A stretch of DNA of 64,000 nt, taken from Bacillus sp. AZ43. Lineage in GTDB: Bacteria; Actinomycetota; Actinomycetes; Mycobacteriales; Geodermatophilaceae. Below the pieces are notes generated by a model. It had not been told where the DNA came from and searched no databases. It was given only the letters and a program-made list of their open reading frames with translations. Shown piece by piece: positions 8,440-18,031 of the stretch (the first letter of the stretch is position 1; every line of letters starts with the position of its first letter). The stretch covers positions 62,001-126,000 of the forward strand of contig SPQJ01000004.1 of assembly GCA_004570425.1 (NCBI GenBank), written 5' to 3'. Position numbers and translations under genes: made by a program.

Positions 8440-9729
8440 TCAGCCCCCGCAGCCGCCGATGAACACGCCACGGGCGTTGAGCCACGGGACCGGGTTCATC
8501 TGCCGGCTGTAGAGCTGCCCGCCCGAGTGCACCTCGAAGTGCAGGTGCGGCCCGGTGGACTGGCCGCGGTTGCCCACCTCGGCGATCTGCTCGCCGGCCG
8601 ACACCCGCTCCCCGGTGGAGACGAAGTAGCGGTTCACGTGGCCGTACACGGTGACGTAGCCGTCGTCGCCGAGGATGTAGACCGCCTGGCCGAAGCCGCT
8701 CGCGGCACCGGCGCGCTTCACCACGCCCGAGGTGGCCGCGTAGATCGGCGTCCCGATGGGCGCGGCGATGTCGACGCCGTAGTGCGTCACGCCCCAGCGG
8801 GCGCCGTAGCAGCTGGACACCCGGCCGTGCGTGGGCGCGTAGTAGTTCCCTCCGGCGCCGCCGGCCGAGCTCCCGCCCGAGCTCCCGCCGCCACCCGCCG
8901 CGGCTGCGGCGCGGGCGGCCGCCTCCTGCTGGGCCCGCAGGACGGCCGCGGCGGCCGCGGCCTCCTCCTGCTGCTTCTGCACCACCCACTGCTGGTACGC
9001 GTCGCGGGCGCCCTGCAGCTGGAGCAGGTGGATCTGGGCGGCCTGCAGCTGGGCCTCGTACTCCTGCTTCTGCACCGCGATCTGCTCGTAGGCGCTCTGC
9101 TGGGCGGCGAGCTGGGCGTCGGCCGCCTGCTTGGCGGCCTCGGCCGCCTCCTCGGCCGCGGCCATCTCGTCGCGGGCGGCGCGGGCGGCGGAGTCGGCGT
9201 TGGCCTGGGCCACCTTCGCGACCTCGAGCTCGGCGAGCAGGTCGAGCTGGTTGTCGGCCACGTAGTCGAGCATCGCGGCGCGCTGGATGAGCTCGCCGGG
9301 GCCCGCGGAGTCCAGCAGGGCGGCCGTGGTGCTCAGCTGCGAGCCCTTCATGTAGCTGTCCCGCGAGAAGGTGGCGATGCGCACCTCCGAGGCGGCGACG
9401 GCCTCGGCCGCGGCGGCCAGCTCGGCCGCGGTGCGCTCCGCGACGGCCTGCGCCTCGAGCAGCGCCTCCTCGGCCATGAGGTACGCGGTGCCGGCCGCCT
9501 CGGCCAGGACTCCCACGCGCTCCAGCTCGGCCTCCGCGCTCGCGACCAGCCCGGCGATGCGGCCCACCTCGGCCGCGGCCGCGGCCTGCTCGGCCTGGGC
9601 GGCGCCGATCTGCCCGTCGGTGGGGTTGGGCGGCGGGGGTGGGACGGCGAGGGCGGGGGCAGCGGACCCGAGCAGCGCCGCGCCGGTGACGACGGCGACG
9701 AGGAGGGTCCGCGCGGGACGGCGGGACAT
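8440..9729 (-). CDS. Secreted M23 (LytM-type) peptidoglycan endopeptidase with coiled coil
   Basis: The protein has 429 residues. A Sec signal peptide ends near residue 28 (SAAPALA). A long Ala/Glu-rich coiled coil (about residues 40-275) follows, then a Gly/Ser linker and a C-terminal M23 domain. Zinc ligands are visible in HYGVDIAAP (about H316 and D320) and HLHFEVHSGG (about residue 395). The architecture matches EnvC-like and other coiled-coil LytM hydrolases, which cut peptide crosslinks during division or cell separation. The ATG has a GGGAG site upstream. The coiled coil suggests partner-controlled activation, which is inferred from the family. Confidence 0.92.
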   Translation of the reverse strand: MSRRPARTLLVAVVTGAALLGSAAPALAVPPPPPNPTDGQIGAAQAEQAAAAAEVGRIAGLVASAEAELERVGVLAEAAGTAYLMAEEALLEAQAVAERTAAELAAAAEAVAASEVRIATFSRDSYMKGSQLSTTAALLDSAGPGELIQRAAMLDYVADNQLDLLAELEVAKVAQANADSAARAARDEMAAAEEAAEAAKQAADAQLAAQQSAYEQIAVQKQEYEAQLQAAQIHLLQLQGARDAYQQWVVQKQQEEAAAAAAVLRAQQEAAARAAAAAGGGGSSGGSSAGGAGGNYYAPTHGRVSSCYGARWGVTHYGVDIAAPIGTPIYAATSGVVKRAGAASGFGQAVYILGDDGYVTVYGHVNRYFVSTGERVSAGEQIAEVGNRGQSTGPHLHFEVHSGGQLYSRQMNPVPWLNARGVFIGGCGG

Positions 9730-9832
9730 TGCGGTGCTCCCTGGGGAAGAGGGTGCTCGGTTCGATGCCCCAGCAGAGTCGCACTGTCACCGTCAGTCAC
9801 AGTCGTCACACGCGCCGCACCAGCCGCGTTCG

Positions 9833-10642
9833 TTACGTAGTCGTGTCCTTACCCAGCGCTTCTGGGCCGGGTCGCTCCAGCTCGTGGGCCAGCTGGTCGA
9901 GCTCCGCGCCTCCGGCCATCAGCCGGGTGAGCTCCTCGCGGCTCACCTCGCCCTTCGCGAAGCTGCCGAGGCTGCGGCCGCGGTTCAGCAGCAGGAAGCG
10001 GTCGCCCACCGGGTAGGCGTGGTGCGGGTTGTGGGTGATCAGCACGACCCCCACGCCCCGGTCCCGGGCCGCGGCGACGTAGCGCAGGACCACCCCGGCC
10101 TGCTTGACCCCGAGCGCCGACGTCGGCTCGTCGAGGATCAGCACCCGCGCGCCGAAGTGCACCGCCCGGGCGATCGCGACCGATTGGCGCTCGCCGCCGG
10201 ACAGCGTGCCCACAGGCTGGTCGGCGTCGCGGATGTCGATGCCCATGGCCGCCAGTTCCCGGCGGGTGGTCTCCTTGGCCCGGGCGGCGTCGAACCGGCG
10301 GAACGGACCCCTGCCCCGGGTCGGCTCGGCCCCGAGGAAGAAGTTCCGCCAGATCGCCATCAGCGGGATCATCGCGAGGTCCTGGTAGACGGTCGCGATC
10401 CCGGCGTCCAGGGCCTCCCGGGGAGCGCCGAACGAGACCGGCGCGCCGTCGAGGAGCACCTCACCCCGGTCGGGGCGGTGCACCCCGGCGAGGATCTTGA
10501 TCAGCGTGGACTTGCCGGCGCCGTTGTCACCCAGCACGCAGGTGACCTCGCCGGCGCGCACGGTGGTGCTGATCCCGTCGAGCGCGATCACCGAGCCGTA
10601 GTCCTTGCCGACGTCGCGCAGCTCGAGAAGAGGGGAGGTCAT
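9833..10642 (-). CDS. Sugar ABC transporter ATP-binding protein (single-domain, FrcA-like)
   Basis: The 269-residue ATPase has Walker A GDNGAGKS (38-45), a Q-loop at VYQDLA (about Q87), an intact signature LSGGE (147-151), Walker B LILDEPTS (168-175) and the H-loop histidine in ITHNP (H204). It is a single ABC domain rather than the fused tandem domains of RbsA/MglA, like the fructose importer FrcA. The ATG at 10642 overlaps the permease stop by 4 nt. It is the last gene of the operon binding protein, permease, ATPase. The imported sugar cannot be inferred. Confidence 0.92.
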   Translation of the reverse strand: MTSPLLELRDVGKDYGSVIALDGISTTVRAGEVTCVLGDNGAGKSTLIKILAGVHRPDRGEVLLDGAPVSFGAPREALDAGIATVYQDLAMIPLMAIWRNFFLGAEPTRGRGPFRRFDAARAKETTRRELAAMGIDIRDADQPVGTLSGGERQSVAIARAVHFGARVLILDEPTSALGVKQAGVVLRYVAAARDRGVGVVLITHNPHHAYPVGDRFLLLNRGRSLGSFAKGEVSREELTRLMAGGAELDQLAHELERPGPEALGKDTTT

Positions 10643-11646
10643 CGGCGGGCCGCCTCGGCGTAGCGACGGACCAGCCGGTTGGCCAGCACGGCGAGCAGCA
10701 GCATCGCCCCCAGGAAGAAGTAGAACCAGTCGGCGTCCCAGCGCAGGTACGGGATGCCCAGCTGGGTCATGCCGAAGATCAGGGCACCCAGCGAGGCGCC
10801 GATCGCCGAGCCGAACCCGCCGGTGAGCAGGCAGCCGCCGATGACCGCGGCCACGATGTAGATCAGCTCCTGGCCGATGCCGGTGTTGGCCTGCACCGAG
10901 GTGAGCCGCACGGCCAGCGTCGTCCCGACGAACCACGCGGCACCCGCCGTCGTCATGAACAGCGCGATGGTCGTCCGGCGGGCCGGGACGCCGACGTTGC
11001 GCGCGGCGACGTCGTCCCCACCGGTCGCGAACACCCAGTTGCCGAAGCGGGTGCGCAGCAGCACCCAGGTGGCCAGCGCGGTGAACAGCAGCCACCACAG
11101 CACGGCGACCCGCACCTCGGCGCCGAAGAGCTGGATCCGCGACGCGAACACCCACTCGGCTGCGGCGTAGCCGGGGGCGTCGTCGATGCCGCCCACGGTG
11201 ACCGTCTCGGTGAACAGCTTGGTCAGCCCCAGGTTGAGACCCTGGAGCATCAGGAAGGTGCCCAGCGTGATGATGAAGCTCGGCAGCCCGGTGCGGGTGA
11301 CCAGCCAGCCGTTGAAGAACCCGATCGCCAGCGCGAGCAGCAGCGCGACGGCGATGGCCACCCAGAGGAACTGCTGGAACTCGACGGCGACGATGCCCAC
11401 GGTGAGCGCGGTCGTGCCGACCATCACGCCGGCCGAGAGGTCGAAGTGCCCGCCGATCATGAGCAGCGCGACGGCGACCGCCATGATGCCCAGCGTCGAG
11501 GCGGGGTCGAGCCAGTTCGCGATGCCGCGCGGCGACCGGAAGGTCTCCGACTGCACGGCGAAGAAGAGGAACACCGCGACGGCCCCGACGAGCGCGCCCA
11601 GCTCGGGCTTGACCAGCAGCCGGCGCAGCGGGCCGGGGGCGGACAC
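10639..11646 (-). CDS. Sugar ABC transporter permease (RbsC/FrcC-like)
   Basis: This is a hydrophobic protein with about ten membrane helices. It carries the RbsC-family block [13 protein letters not shown] and later [23 protein letters not shown], the cytoplasmic coupling loop. [18 protein letters not shown] near the C-terminus is also typical. The start is uncertain. GTG at 11646 gives 335 residues; a CTG at 11697 overlapping the binding-protein stop would add 17. GTG is preferred because the added residues are polar and poorly conserved in character. The downstream ATPase overlaps by 4 nt. It forms the membrane channel of the importer. Confidence 0.9.
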   Translation of the reverse strand: MSAPGPLRRLLVKPELGALVGAVAVFLFFAVQSETFRSPRGIANWLDPASTLGIMAVAVALLMIGGHFDLSAGVMVGTTALTVGIVAVEFQQFLWVAIAVALLLALAIGFFNGWLVTRTGLPSFIITLGTFLMLQGLNLGLTKLFTETVTVGGIDDAPGYAAAEWVFASRIQLFGAEVRVAVLWWLLFTALATWVLLRTRFGNWVFATGGDDVAARNVGVPARRTTIALFMTTAGAAWFVGTTLAVRLTSVQANTGIGQELIYIVAAVIGGCLLTGGFGSAIGASLGALIFGMTQLGIPYLRWDADWFYFFLGAMLLLAVLANRLVRRYAEAARR

Positions 11647-11693
11647 CCGTTCGTCCGCCCGCCGGCCCGCCGGCGCGGTGGCCTCCGGGGTGC

Positions 11694-12674
11694 TCAGCGC
11701 GTGCCGGCCGAGGCCAGGTCGGCGATCTCGTCGACGTTGTCCGCGTCGACGATGCCCGGACCGGTCAGCACCGGCTGGCCGCCACCGACGGTGTTGAGGT
11801 TCTCCGCGTAGAGCTTGAGCATCACGATCGGCAGGTAGCCCTGCTCGTACTGCTGCTGGTCGACCGCGAACGCGATGTCGCCGTCCTGGATGCCGCTGAT
11901 CACGTCGGCGTTGAGGTCGAACGTGGCGATCGACGCCTCCGAGCCGGCGTCGGCGGCGGCCTGGACGGCCACGGCCGCGACAGCGGAGTTCAGCGTGAGG
12001 ACGGCGTCGATCGACGGGTCGCTCTGCAGGGACGACGCGATCGTCGACTGCGCGCCCTGGAGGTCGTTGACGTCCACCTGCAGCGGGGTCACCTCGACGC
12101 CGAGGCCCTCCGAGGCGCCGGAGCAGCGCTGCTCGAGGCCGATGTTGCCGGCCTCGTGCACGACGCACAGGACGTTGGCGGCCCCCGCGGCGGCCAGTTC
12201 GCGGCCGGCACCCTGGCCGGCGATCGTCTCGTCCTGGCCGACGTGCCCGATGGCGCCGAACTCGGCGGACCGCTCGCCGCCGGAGTTGATGGTGACCACG
12301 GGGATGCCCGCGTCCACGGCCGCCTCGACCGAGTCCTGGAGGGCGTCGGGGTTGGCCATCGAGACGACGATCCCGTCGACGCCCTGGTTGACCGCCGCGT
12401 CGATGAGCTGCGCCTGGCGCTGCGGGTCGCCGTCGCTCTGGTAGTCCACCGAGATGCCGAGGTCCTCCCCGGCGGCCTCGGCGCCGTTCTGGACGACGTC
12501 CCAGAAGGCGTCCCCGGCCGAGCCGTGGGTGATGACGGAGAACGTCAGGTCGCCCTCGGTACCGCCGCCGCCGGACGAGCCGTTCCCCTCGGACTCCCCG
12601 CCGTCGGTCGTGCACGCGGCGAGGAGGAGGGGTGCCGCCAGCGCGATCGCGAGCAGACGGTGCGGTCGTGCCAT
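11694..12674 (-). CDS. Sugar ABC transporter substrate-binding lipoprotein
   Basis: The 326-residue protein starts with a lipoprotein signal (lipobox LLAAC, Cys near residue 21) and a Gly/Ser linker. A periplasmic-binding-protein type 1 fold of the ribose/xylose class follows. Family features are the opening strand [18 protein letters not shown], the segment [11 protein letters not shown], and the strand [18 protein letters not shown] and [12 protein letters not shown] appear in the second lobe. An ATG with GGAGGACTCC upstream is used. It is first in the importer operon and divergent from valine dehydrogenase, with a 16-bp palindrome between them. Confidence 0.92.
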   Translation of the reverse strand: MARPHRLLAIALAAPLLLAACTTDGGESEGNGSSGGGGTEGDLTFSVITHGSAGDAFWDVVQNGAEAAGEDLGISVDYQSDGDPQRQAQLIDAAVNQGVDGIVVSMANPDALQDSVEAAVDAGIPVVTINSGGERSAEFGAIGHVGQDETIAGQGAGRELAAAGAANVLCVVHEAGNIGLEQRCSGASEGLGVEVTPLQVDVNDLQGAQSTIASSLQSDPSIDAVLTLNSAVAAVAVQAAADAGSEASIATFDLNADVISGIQDGDIAFAVDQQQYEQGYLPIVMLKLYAENLNTVGGGQPVLTGPGIVDADNVDEIADLASAGTR

Positions 12675-12692
12675 GGAGTCCTCCTGTGCTGC

Positions 12693-12708
12693 GCGAGGGC
12701 GCCCTCGC
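12693..12708. promoter_or_regulatory. Palindrome between the sugar importer and vdh (possible operator)
   Basis: GCGAGGGCGCCCTCGC is a perfect 16-bp palindrome 18 nt upstream of the importer start codon, overlapping where a promoter would lie. LacI- or ROK-type regulators commonly bind such sites next to sugar importers; no regulator gene is adjacent here. Confidence 0.3.
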
Positions 12709-12808
12709 CCCCGCCGTGTTCCCGCAGAATCATGCCCGTCGCCCCCCGCGCCGCGGGGACGGACCCGCGGGCACGTCCCCCGGTCGGGAGCCGATCTACG
12801 CTCCTGAG

Positions 12809-13873
12809 GTGGACGTGCTGAGCTCCGGTCATGAACAGGTCGTCTTCTGCAGCGACGCCGAGTCCGGCCTGAGGGCGGTCATCGCCGTCCACTCCACGGC
12901 GCTCGGCCCGGCGCTCGGCGGGACGCGGTTCTACCCCTACGCCAGCGAGGAGGCGGCGGTCGCCGATGCGCTGCGCCTGTCGACGGCGATGTCGTACAAG
13001 AACAGCCTGGCGGGCCTCGACCTCGGCGGCGGCAAGGCCGTCATCATCGGCGACCCGCGCACCGACAAGACCGAGGCGCTGCTGCGCGCCTACGGCCGGT
13101 TCGTCGAGGCCCTGGGCGGGCGCTACCTGACCGCGTGCGACGTCGGCACGTACAACGCCGACCTCGACGTCGTCGCCCGGGAGACGCGGTTCGCGCACGG
13201 CCGCTCGGAGGCCTACGGCGGCTGCGGCGACTCCTCGGTGCTCACCGCCTACGGCGTCTTCCTCGGGATGCAGGCCGCCGCGCAGCACTGCTGGGGCTCG
13301 CGGTCGCTCGCCGGCCGCACCGTGGCCGTCGCCGGCGCGGGCAAGGTGGGCTCGCACCTCATCGGCCACCTGGTGGACGACGGCGCCGACGTCCTGGTCA
13401 CCGACGTCGACCCGGCCGCGGTGGAGCGTGTCCGGGCGCGGCACCCGCAGGTGACCGCGGTGCCCGACACCGCGACGCTGGTGCGGACCGCGCACGACGT
13501 CTACTCGCCCAACGCCCTGGGCGGCGCCCTGGACGCCGAGACGGTGGCGGCGCTGCCGGCCCGCATCGTGTGCGGCGGCGCCAACAACCAGCTGGCGACG
13601 CCGGAGTCGGCCGAGCAGCTCCGCGGGCGCGGGATCCTCTACGCACCCGACTACCTGGTCAACGCCGGCGGAGTGATCCAGGTGGAGGACGAGCGGCACG
13701 GTTTCTCGTTCGAGCGGGCACGGGCCCGCGCCGGCGGCATCTTCGACGTCGCCCTGCGCGTCTTCGAGGCTGCGGACGCCGACGGCGTCTCGCCGGCCGT
13801 CGCCGCCGACCGGTTGGCCGAGGAGCGCATGCGCTCGGTGGGCCGCCTGGCCGCCATCCGCCTCCCGCACTGA
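12809..13873 (+). CDS. vdh: Valine/leucine dehydrogenase (Glu/Leu/Phe/Val dehydrogenase family)
   Basis: This NAD-dependent enzyme oxidatively deaminates branched-chain amino acids to 2-oxo acids. The protein has 354 residues. [21 protein letters not shown] (K64) and [10 protein letters not shown] (catalytic K76) match streptomycete valine dehydrogenases closely. The dinucleotide fold shows [11 protein letters not shown], and CGGANNQLA and [14 protein letters not shown] close the domain. The GTG at 12809 lies 6 nt after a TACGCT -10 box (12797-12802), so the mRNA is probably leaderless. Longer in-frame readings have no supporting signals. vdh beside DUF3073 and purM-purF is a conserved actinomycete arrangement. 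Confidence 0.93.
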   Translation: MDVLSSGHEQVVFCSDAESGLRAVIAVHSTALGPALGGTRFYPYASEEAAVADALRLSTAMSYKNSLAGLDLGGGKAVIIGDPRTDKTEALLRAYGRFVEALGGRYLTACDVGTYNADLDVVARETRFAHGRSEAYGGCGDSSVLTAYGVFLGMQAAAQHCWGSRSLAGRTVAVAGAGKVGSHLIGHLVDDGADVLVTDVDPAAVERVRARHPQVTAVPDTATLVRTAHDVYSPNALGGALDAETVAALPARIVCGGANNQLATPESAEQLRGRGILYAPDYLVNAGGVIQVEDERHGFSFERARARAGGIFDVALRVFEAADADGVSPAVAADRLAEERMRSVGRLAAIRLPH

Positions 13874-14060
13874 CCCCCCCGCGCTGAGACCTGGCCCACA
13901 CCTGACGACGCGCACCGCCCTCCCGGGGGAGGGACGTGTGCCCGTCGCCGATCCGTGTCGTAAGGTTGCTCAAGACATAGTCACTCAGTCGGGGTCGCCA
14001 CGCGGGCCGTTCCAGCCCGGGGGCTGGACCGCCGCACTCCGTAGCGAGGGGGTCGAGCCG

Positions 14061-14285
14061 ATGGGGCGCGGCCGAGCGAAGGCCAAGCAGACACGCGTGG
14101 CCCGTGAGCTCAAGTACAGCTCACCGAACACCGACCTCTCTGCCCTGCAGAGGGAGCTCGCCGGATCGACGCCGTCCTACAGCGCGCCTGCCCGCGCGAC
14201 GGACGACGACGAGGACGACGACGAGTTCGCCGACCGCTGGGCGGACGACGACGCCGACGACGACTGGGCCGCCAGCTCCCGCTGA
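14061..14285 (+). CDS. DUF3073 protein
   Basis: The 74-residue protein begins MGRGRAKAKQTKxARELKY-like (here MGRGRAKAKQTRVARELKY), the basic signature of DUF3073, then SSPNTDLSALQREL. The second half is extremely acidic, with runs of Asp and a final WADDDADDDW motif. This charge-split small protein is conserved in actinobacteria beside purM and purF; its function is unknown. The ATG follows a GAGGGGG stretch. An upstream in-frame extension from 13938 is rejected because it lacks family similarity. It is convergent with purM. Confidence 0.92.
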   Translation: MGRGRAKAKQTRVARELKYSSPNTDLSALQRELAGSTPSYSAPARATDDDEDDDEFADRWADDDADDDWAASSR

Positions 14286-14300
14286 CGCGCAGCGTCCGAT

Positions 14301-14339
14301 CGACGGCACCGCGACGCCCCGGGCGTCGCGGTGCCGTCG
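14301..14339. terminator. Bidirectional hairpin between DUF3073 and purM
   Basis: An 18-bp perfect inverted repeat (14301-14318 with 14322-14339) surrounds a 3-nt centre, 15 nt after the DUF3073 stop. Its position between convergent genes suits a two-way terminator. Confidence 0.65.
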
Positions 14340-14348
14340 CGCGCGCTC

Positions 14349-14374
14349 CAGGACTTCCGGTGCCGGAAGTCCCG
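14349..14374 (-). repeat. 26-nt hairpin repeat, copy 1, after purM
   Basis: The minus strand reads GGGACTTCCGGCACCGGAAG and continues into TCC, directly after the purM stop; the arms pair over 10 bp. A second copy with 22 of 26 identical positions follows the stop of the sterol-carrier-like gene near 20950. It probably acts as a terminator or mRNA 3' end. Confidence 0.5.
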
Positions 14375-15433
14375 CTAGCGGTACGTGCCCTCGAGGCGGG
14401 CGCTCGCGCCCTGCCCGTCGGTCGCGCGGACCTCGCCGAGGACCCAGGCCGGGACGCCGGCGGCGGTGAGCTGCGCGATCGCGGCGTCCGCTGCCCCGGG
14501 GGCGACGGCGGCGACCATGCCGACGCCGCAGTTGAACGCCCGCTCGGACTCCTCGCGCGGCACGCCGTGCTCCTCCATCAGCGAGACCGCCGCGGGCAGG
14601 GCCCACGTGCCGCGGTCGAGGACGGCCTCGAGCCCCGCCGGGACGACGCGGGCGGTGTTGCCGGCCAGCCCGCCGCCGGTGATGTGCGCGAACGCGTGCA
14701 CCTGCTCGACGCCCAGCGCCTCGACGAGCGCGAGGCAGTCGCGGGCGTAGATGCGGGTCGGCTCGAGCAGCTCCTCCCCCAGCGTCCGATCGAGGCCGGC
14801 CGGGGTACCCCGCAGGTCGAGGCCCGCGGCGCCCACCACCCGGCGCACCAGCGAGTAGCCGTTGGAGTGGAAGCCCGAGGAGGCCATCGCGACGACGACG
14901 TCGCCGTCCCGCACGCGCTCGGGGCCGAGCACGGCGTCGGCCTCGACGACGCCCACCGCGGTGGCGGCCAGGTCGTACTCGTCGGCGTCCATGAGGTCGC
15001 CGTGCTCTGCGGTCTCGCCGCCGACCAGGGCGGCACCGGCGCGGGTGCAGCCCTCGGCGATGCCGGTGACGATCGCGGCGATCCGCTCGGGGACGACCTT
15101 GCCGCAGGCCACGTAGTCCTGGAGGAACAGCGGTTCCGCGCCGCAGGCCACCAGGTCGTCGACGACCATGGCGACCAGGTCGATGCCGACGGTGTCGTGG
15201 CGGTCCAGCTGACGGGCCAGCGCGATCTTCGTGCCGACGCCGTCGGTGGAGCTCGCCAGCAGCGGACGGCGGTACTTCTGCACGTCGAGCGCGAACAGGC
15301 CGGCGAAGCCGCCCAGCCCGCCGACGACCTCCGGCCGGTTGGTCCGCTCGACGGCGGCCTTCATCAGCGTGACCGCCCGCTCGCCGGCGTCGATGTCGAC
15401 GCCCGACGCCGCGTAGGTGAACTGTCCGGTCAC
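14375..15433 (-). CDS. purM: Phosphoribosylformylglycinamidine cyclo-ligase (AIR synthetase)
   Basis: PurM closes the imidazole ring of FGAM to give AIR, using ATP, in the fifth step of purine synthesis. The 352-residue protein starts TYAASGVDIDAGE and has GGFAGLF, the strongly conserved LLASSTDGVGTKI and IDLVAMVVDDL. It continues with GGETAEHGDLM, SSGFHSNGYSLVR and AHITGGGLAGN. The GTG at 15433 overlaps the purF stop by 4 nt (GTGA), so purF and purM are translationally coupled. Length and motifs are complete. Confidence 0.97.
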   Translation of the reverse strand: MTGQFTYAASGVDIDAGERAVTLMKAAVERTNRPEVVGGLGGFAGLFALDVQKYRRPLLASSTDGVGTKIALARQLDRHDTVGIDLVAMVVDDLVACGAEPLFLQDYVACGKVVPERIAAIVTGIAEGCTRAGAALVGGETAEHGDLMDADEYDLAATAVGVVEADAVLGPERVRDGDVVVAMASSGFHSNGYSLVRRVVGAAGLDLRGTPAGLDRTLGEELLEPTRIYARDCLALVEALGVEQVHAFAHITGGGLAGNTARVVPAGLEAVLDRGTWALPAAVSLMEEHGVPREESERAFNCGVGMVAAVAPGAADAAIAQLTAAGVPAWVLGEVRATDGQGASARLEGTYR

Positions 15434-16968
15434 GGGCGCGTGAGCGCGTCCGCGGCGCCGCCGGGCACCGTCGCGCTGCCGGCCTGCTGCCCGGTCCAGC
15501 CGCTGACCGCGCGCTGGCCGATGCTCTCCAGCACGTGCTTGCCCAACACCTCGGGCTCCCCGAGGTCGATCGGGTAGTCGCCGGTGAAGCAGGCGGTGCA
15601 CAGCCGGGTGGCCGGCTGCTCCGTGGCGGCGATCAGGCCCTGCTCGGACACGTAGCCCAGCGAGTCGGCGTTGATCGAGGCGCGCACGCCGTCGATGTCG
15701 AGGCCGTTGGCGATCAGCTCCGCGCGGCTGGCGAAGTCGATGCCGTAGAAGCAGGGCCACTTCACCGGCGGGGAGGCGATCCGGACGTGCACCTCGACGG
15801 CGCCGGCCTCGCGCAGCATGCGGATCAGCGCCCGCTGGGTGTTGCCGCGGACGATCGAGTCGTCGACGACGACCAGCCGCTTGCCGCGGATGACGTCGCG
15901 CAGCGGGTTGAGCTTGAGCCGGATGCCCAGCTGCCGGATGGTCTGGCTGGGCTGGATGAACGTGCGGCCCACGTAGGAGTTCTTGACCAGCCCGAGCCCG
16001 TAGGGGATGCCCGAGGCCTCGGCGTAGCCGACGGCGGCCGGCGTGCCCGACTCGGGCACCGGGATGACCAGGTCGGCCTCGACCGGGTGCTCCTTCGCCA
16101 GCTTCCGGCCGATCTCGACGCGGGCGGCGTGCACGCCGCGGCCGGAGATCGTCGTGTCGGGGCGGGCGAGGTAGACGTACTCGAACACGCACCCCTTCGG
16201 CTCGGCCGGGGCGAAGTGCTGGCTGCGCAGACCGTTCTCGTCGATGGCGATCAGCTCGCCGGGCTCCACCTCGCGGACCACCGAGGCGCCGACGATGTCC
16301 AGCGCCGCGGTCTCGCTGGCCACGACCCAGCCTCGCTCCAGCCGGCCCAGGACCAGCGGCCGCACGCCCTGCGGGTCGCGGGCGGCGTAGAGGGTGTCCT
16401 CGTCCATGAACGTGAGGCTGAAGGCCCCGCGCAGCTGCGGCAGCACCTCCATCGCGGCGGCCTCGACCGAGAGGTCGGGGCGGGCGGCGATGAGCGCGGT
16501 GACCAGATCGGAGTCGTTGGTGGCGACGAACGCCCCCGCCACCCCGTCGTCGGCGGCCTTGGTGGCCAGCTCCGCGGTGTTCACCAGGTTGCCGTTGTGG
16601 CACAGCGCCAGGCCGGTGCCGGCCGCGGTGGTGCGGAACGTCGGCTGCGCGTTCTCCCACGTGGATGCGCCGGTCGTGGAGTAGCGGGTGTGCCCGACGG
16701 CGAGGTGCCCGCGCAGGCTGCCGAGCGTCGCCTCGTCGAAGACCTGGCTGACCAGCCCGAGGTCCTTGTAGACGACGACCGAGACGCCGTCGGAGACCGC
16801 GATGCCCGCGGCCTCCTGGCCGCGGTGCTGCAGGGCGTACAGGCCGAAGTACGACAGCTTCGCGACCTCCTCCCCCGGCGCCCAGACGCCGAAGACGCCA
16901 CAGGCGTCCTGGGGTCCGGGAGAGTGGGGATCGAGGTCGTGCGTCAGCCGTCCATCACCGCGAGGCAC
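15430..16968 (-). CDS. purF: Amidophosphoribosyltransferase
   Basis: PurF makes phosphoribosylamine from PRPP and glutamine, the committed purine step. The 512-residue protein has a 22-residue propeptide; cleavage would expose the nucleophile in A|CGVFGVW (Cys23). Glutaminase features GLYALQHRGQEAAGI and ALCHNGNLVN follow. The PRPP-binding loop is VVVDDSIVRGNTQ. The C-terminal region has four cysteine-containing segments (KGCVFEY, WPCFYGI, LCTACFTG), as in enzymes with an iron-sulfur cluster. The GTG at 16968 is 6 nt downstream of a TACGGT -10 box (complement of 16975-16980), supporting a leaderless start over the longer frame. Confidence 0.97.
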   Translation of the reverse strand: MPRGDGRLTHDLDPHSPGPQDACGVFGVWAPGEEVAKLSYFGLYALQHRGQEAAGIAVSDGVSVVVYKDLGLVSQVFDEATLGSLRGHLAVGHTRYSTTGASTWENAQPTFRTTAAGTGLALCHNGNLVNTAELATKAADDGVAGAFVATNDSDLVTALIAARPDLSVEAAAMEVLPQLRGAFSLTFMDEDTLYAARDPQGVRPLVLGRLERGWVVASETAALDIVGASVVREVEPGELIAIDENGLRSQHFAPAEPKGCVFEYVYLARPDTTISGRGVHAARVEIGRKLAKEHPVEADLVIPVPESGTPAAVGYAEASGIPYGLGLVKNSYVGRTFIQPSQTIRQLGIRLKLNPLRDVIRGKRLVVVDDSIVRGNTQRALIRMLREAGAVEVHVRIASPPVKWPCFYGIDFASRAELIANGLDIDGVRASINADSLGYVSEQGLIAATEQPATRLCTACFTGDYPIDLGEPEVLGKHVLESIGQRAVSGWTGQQAGSATVPGGAADALTRP

Positions 16969-17141
16969 GCACCCACCGTACCGGCGCGGGCGGACCTGCC
17001 GGACGACGGTTCCGTGACTGTGGCCACTCCCCCCGCGTGTCGTGGCTGGTCCAGGCCGTGTCGGACGGCCCCGGAACCCGGACAGCGGCCGGCACGTTCC
17101 CACCCCATCGGCCACGCCCGCACCGGCGGAGGAGGAGCACG

Positions 17142-17417
17142 ATGCCGAACGACCGGCCCGACCCGGGCGAGTTCCTCGACATGGCCCAGCGGATGCTGCG
17201 CGAGCTGTTCGGTGACCGCGGGGACGACGACCCGTGGGCCGACGCGACCCGCCGGTTCCGCGGGTCCGCGCGGCCGCCGCGCGAGCCGAGCGCCGACGAG
17301 CAGCGGGAGAACCTCACGTTCGCCCTGGCGACGCGCGCCGTCGAGGCCCTGGAGGACCTCGCGCTCAACGTGGCGGCGATCCGTCAGCGGCTGGAGCGCA
17401 CGAACCCCCCGGACTGA
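17142..17417 (+). CDS. Small soluble protein, 91 aa, unknown function
   Basis: The ATG at 17142 has an excellent ribosome site (GGAGGAGG). The product is 91 residues, charged and predicted helical, with an Arg/Asp-rich middle (FGDRGDDDPWADATRRFRG) and a C-terminal helix ALATRAVEALEDLALNVAAIRQRLE that could form a coiled coil. No signal peptide or membrane helix is present and no family is recognised. It is divergent from purF and ends 5 nt before the stop of the convergent hydrolase gene. Confidence 0.7.
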   Translation: MPNDRPDPGEFLDMAQRMLRELFGDRGDDDPWADATRRFRGSARPPREPSADEQRENLTFALATRAVEALEDLALNVAAIRQRLERTNPPD

Positions 17418-17422
17418 CCCGC

Positions 17423-18031
17423 TCAGCCGAGGTTGCGGAGCTCCGCGGCGATCGTGGTGTCGTCGCCGTGGCCGGTCTTCACGACCGTGTCGCCGTGCAG
17501 CGTGAACAGCTCCGAGCGGATCGAGTGCTCGATCGTCGGCCGGTCGCTGAACGAGCGCCCGGTCGCGCCCGGCCCGCCGCAGAACAGCGTGTCGCCGGTG
17601 AAGACGGTGGTCAGGTCCGCCGCGTGCAGGCAGGTGCTGCCCGGGGAGTGGCCCGGTGTGTGCAGGGCGACGAGGGTCGTCCCCGCCACGTCGAACCGGG
17701 TGCCCGCCATGAGGTCGTGGTCGGGCTCGCTGTCGGGATGGACGACGTCCCAGAGCATCCGGTCCATCGGGTGGAACCAGATCGGGGCACCGGTCGCCTC
17801 GCGCAGCGCGACGGCGGCGGTGATGTGGTCGTTGTGCCCGTGGGTCAGCACGATCGCCGTCACCCTCCGTCCGCCGACCGCCTCCACGATGGGGGCGGCG
17901 TCGTGCGGGGCGTCGATCACCAGCACCTCGTCGTCGTCCCCGACCAGCCAGACGTTGTTCTCGACGTCGAAGTCCTCGCCGTCCAGGCTGAAGACGCCGG
18001 GGACGACGACCTTCTCGATGCGGGCGCTCAC
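17423..18031 (-). CDS. Metallo-beta-lactamase fold hydrolase paired with MscR
   Basis: The 202-residue protein has the zinc motif HGHNDH (H64, H66, D68, H69), then [16 protein letters not shown] and a terminal KTGHGDDT. It overlaps the mycothiol formaldehyde dehydrogenase gene by 4 nt; the same pair occurs in mycobacteria as Rv2259-Rv2260. A glyoxalase-II-like enzyme here would plausibly hydrolyse S-formylmycothiol to formate and mycothiol, completing formaldehyde detoxification. This role is inferred from pairing and fold, not from a substrate motif. Confidence 0.88.
   Translation of the reverse strand: MSARIEKVVVPGVFSLDGEDFDVENNVWLVGDDDEVLVIDAPHDAAPIVEAVGGRRVTAIVLTHGHNDHITAAVALREATGAPIWFHPMDRMLWDVVHPDSEPDHDLMAGTRFDVAGTTLVALHTPGHSPGSTCLHAADLTTVFTGDTLFCGGPGATGRSFSDRPTIEHSIRSELFTLHGDTVVKTGHGDDTTIAAELRNLG

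Noticed and set aside
9730-9832. Possible c-di-AMP riboswitch before the M23 hydrolase
   Set aside because: Cell-wall hydrolases often carry one, but this 103-nt gap lacks the conserved riboswitch blocks I would expect.
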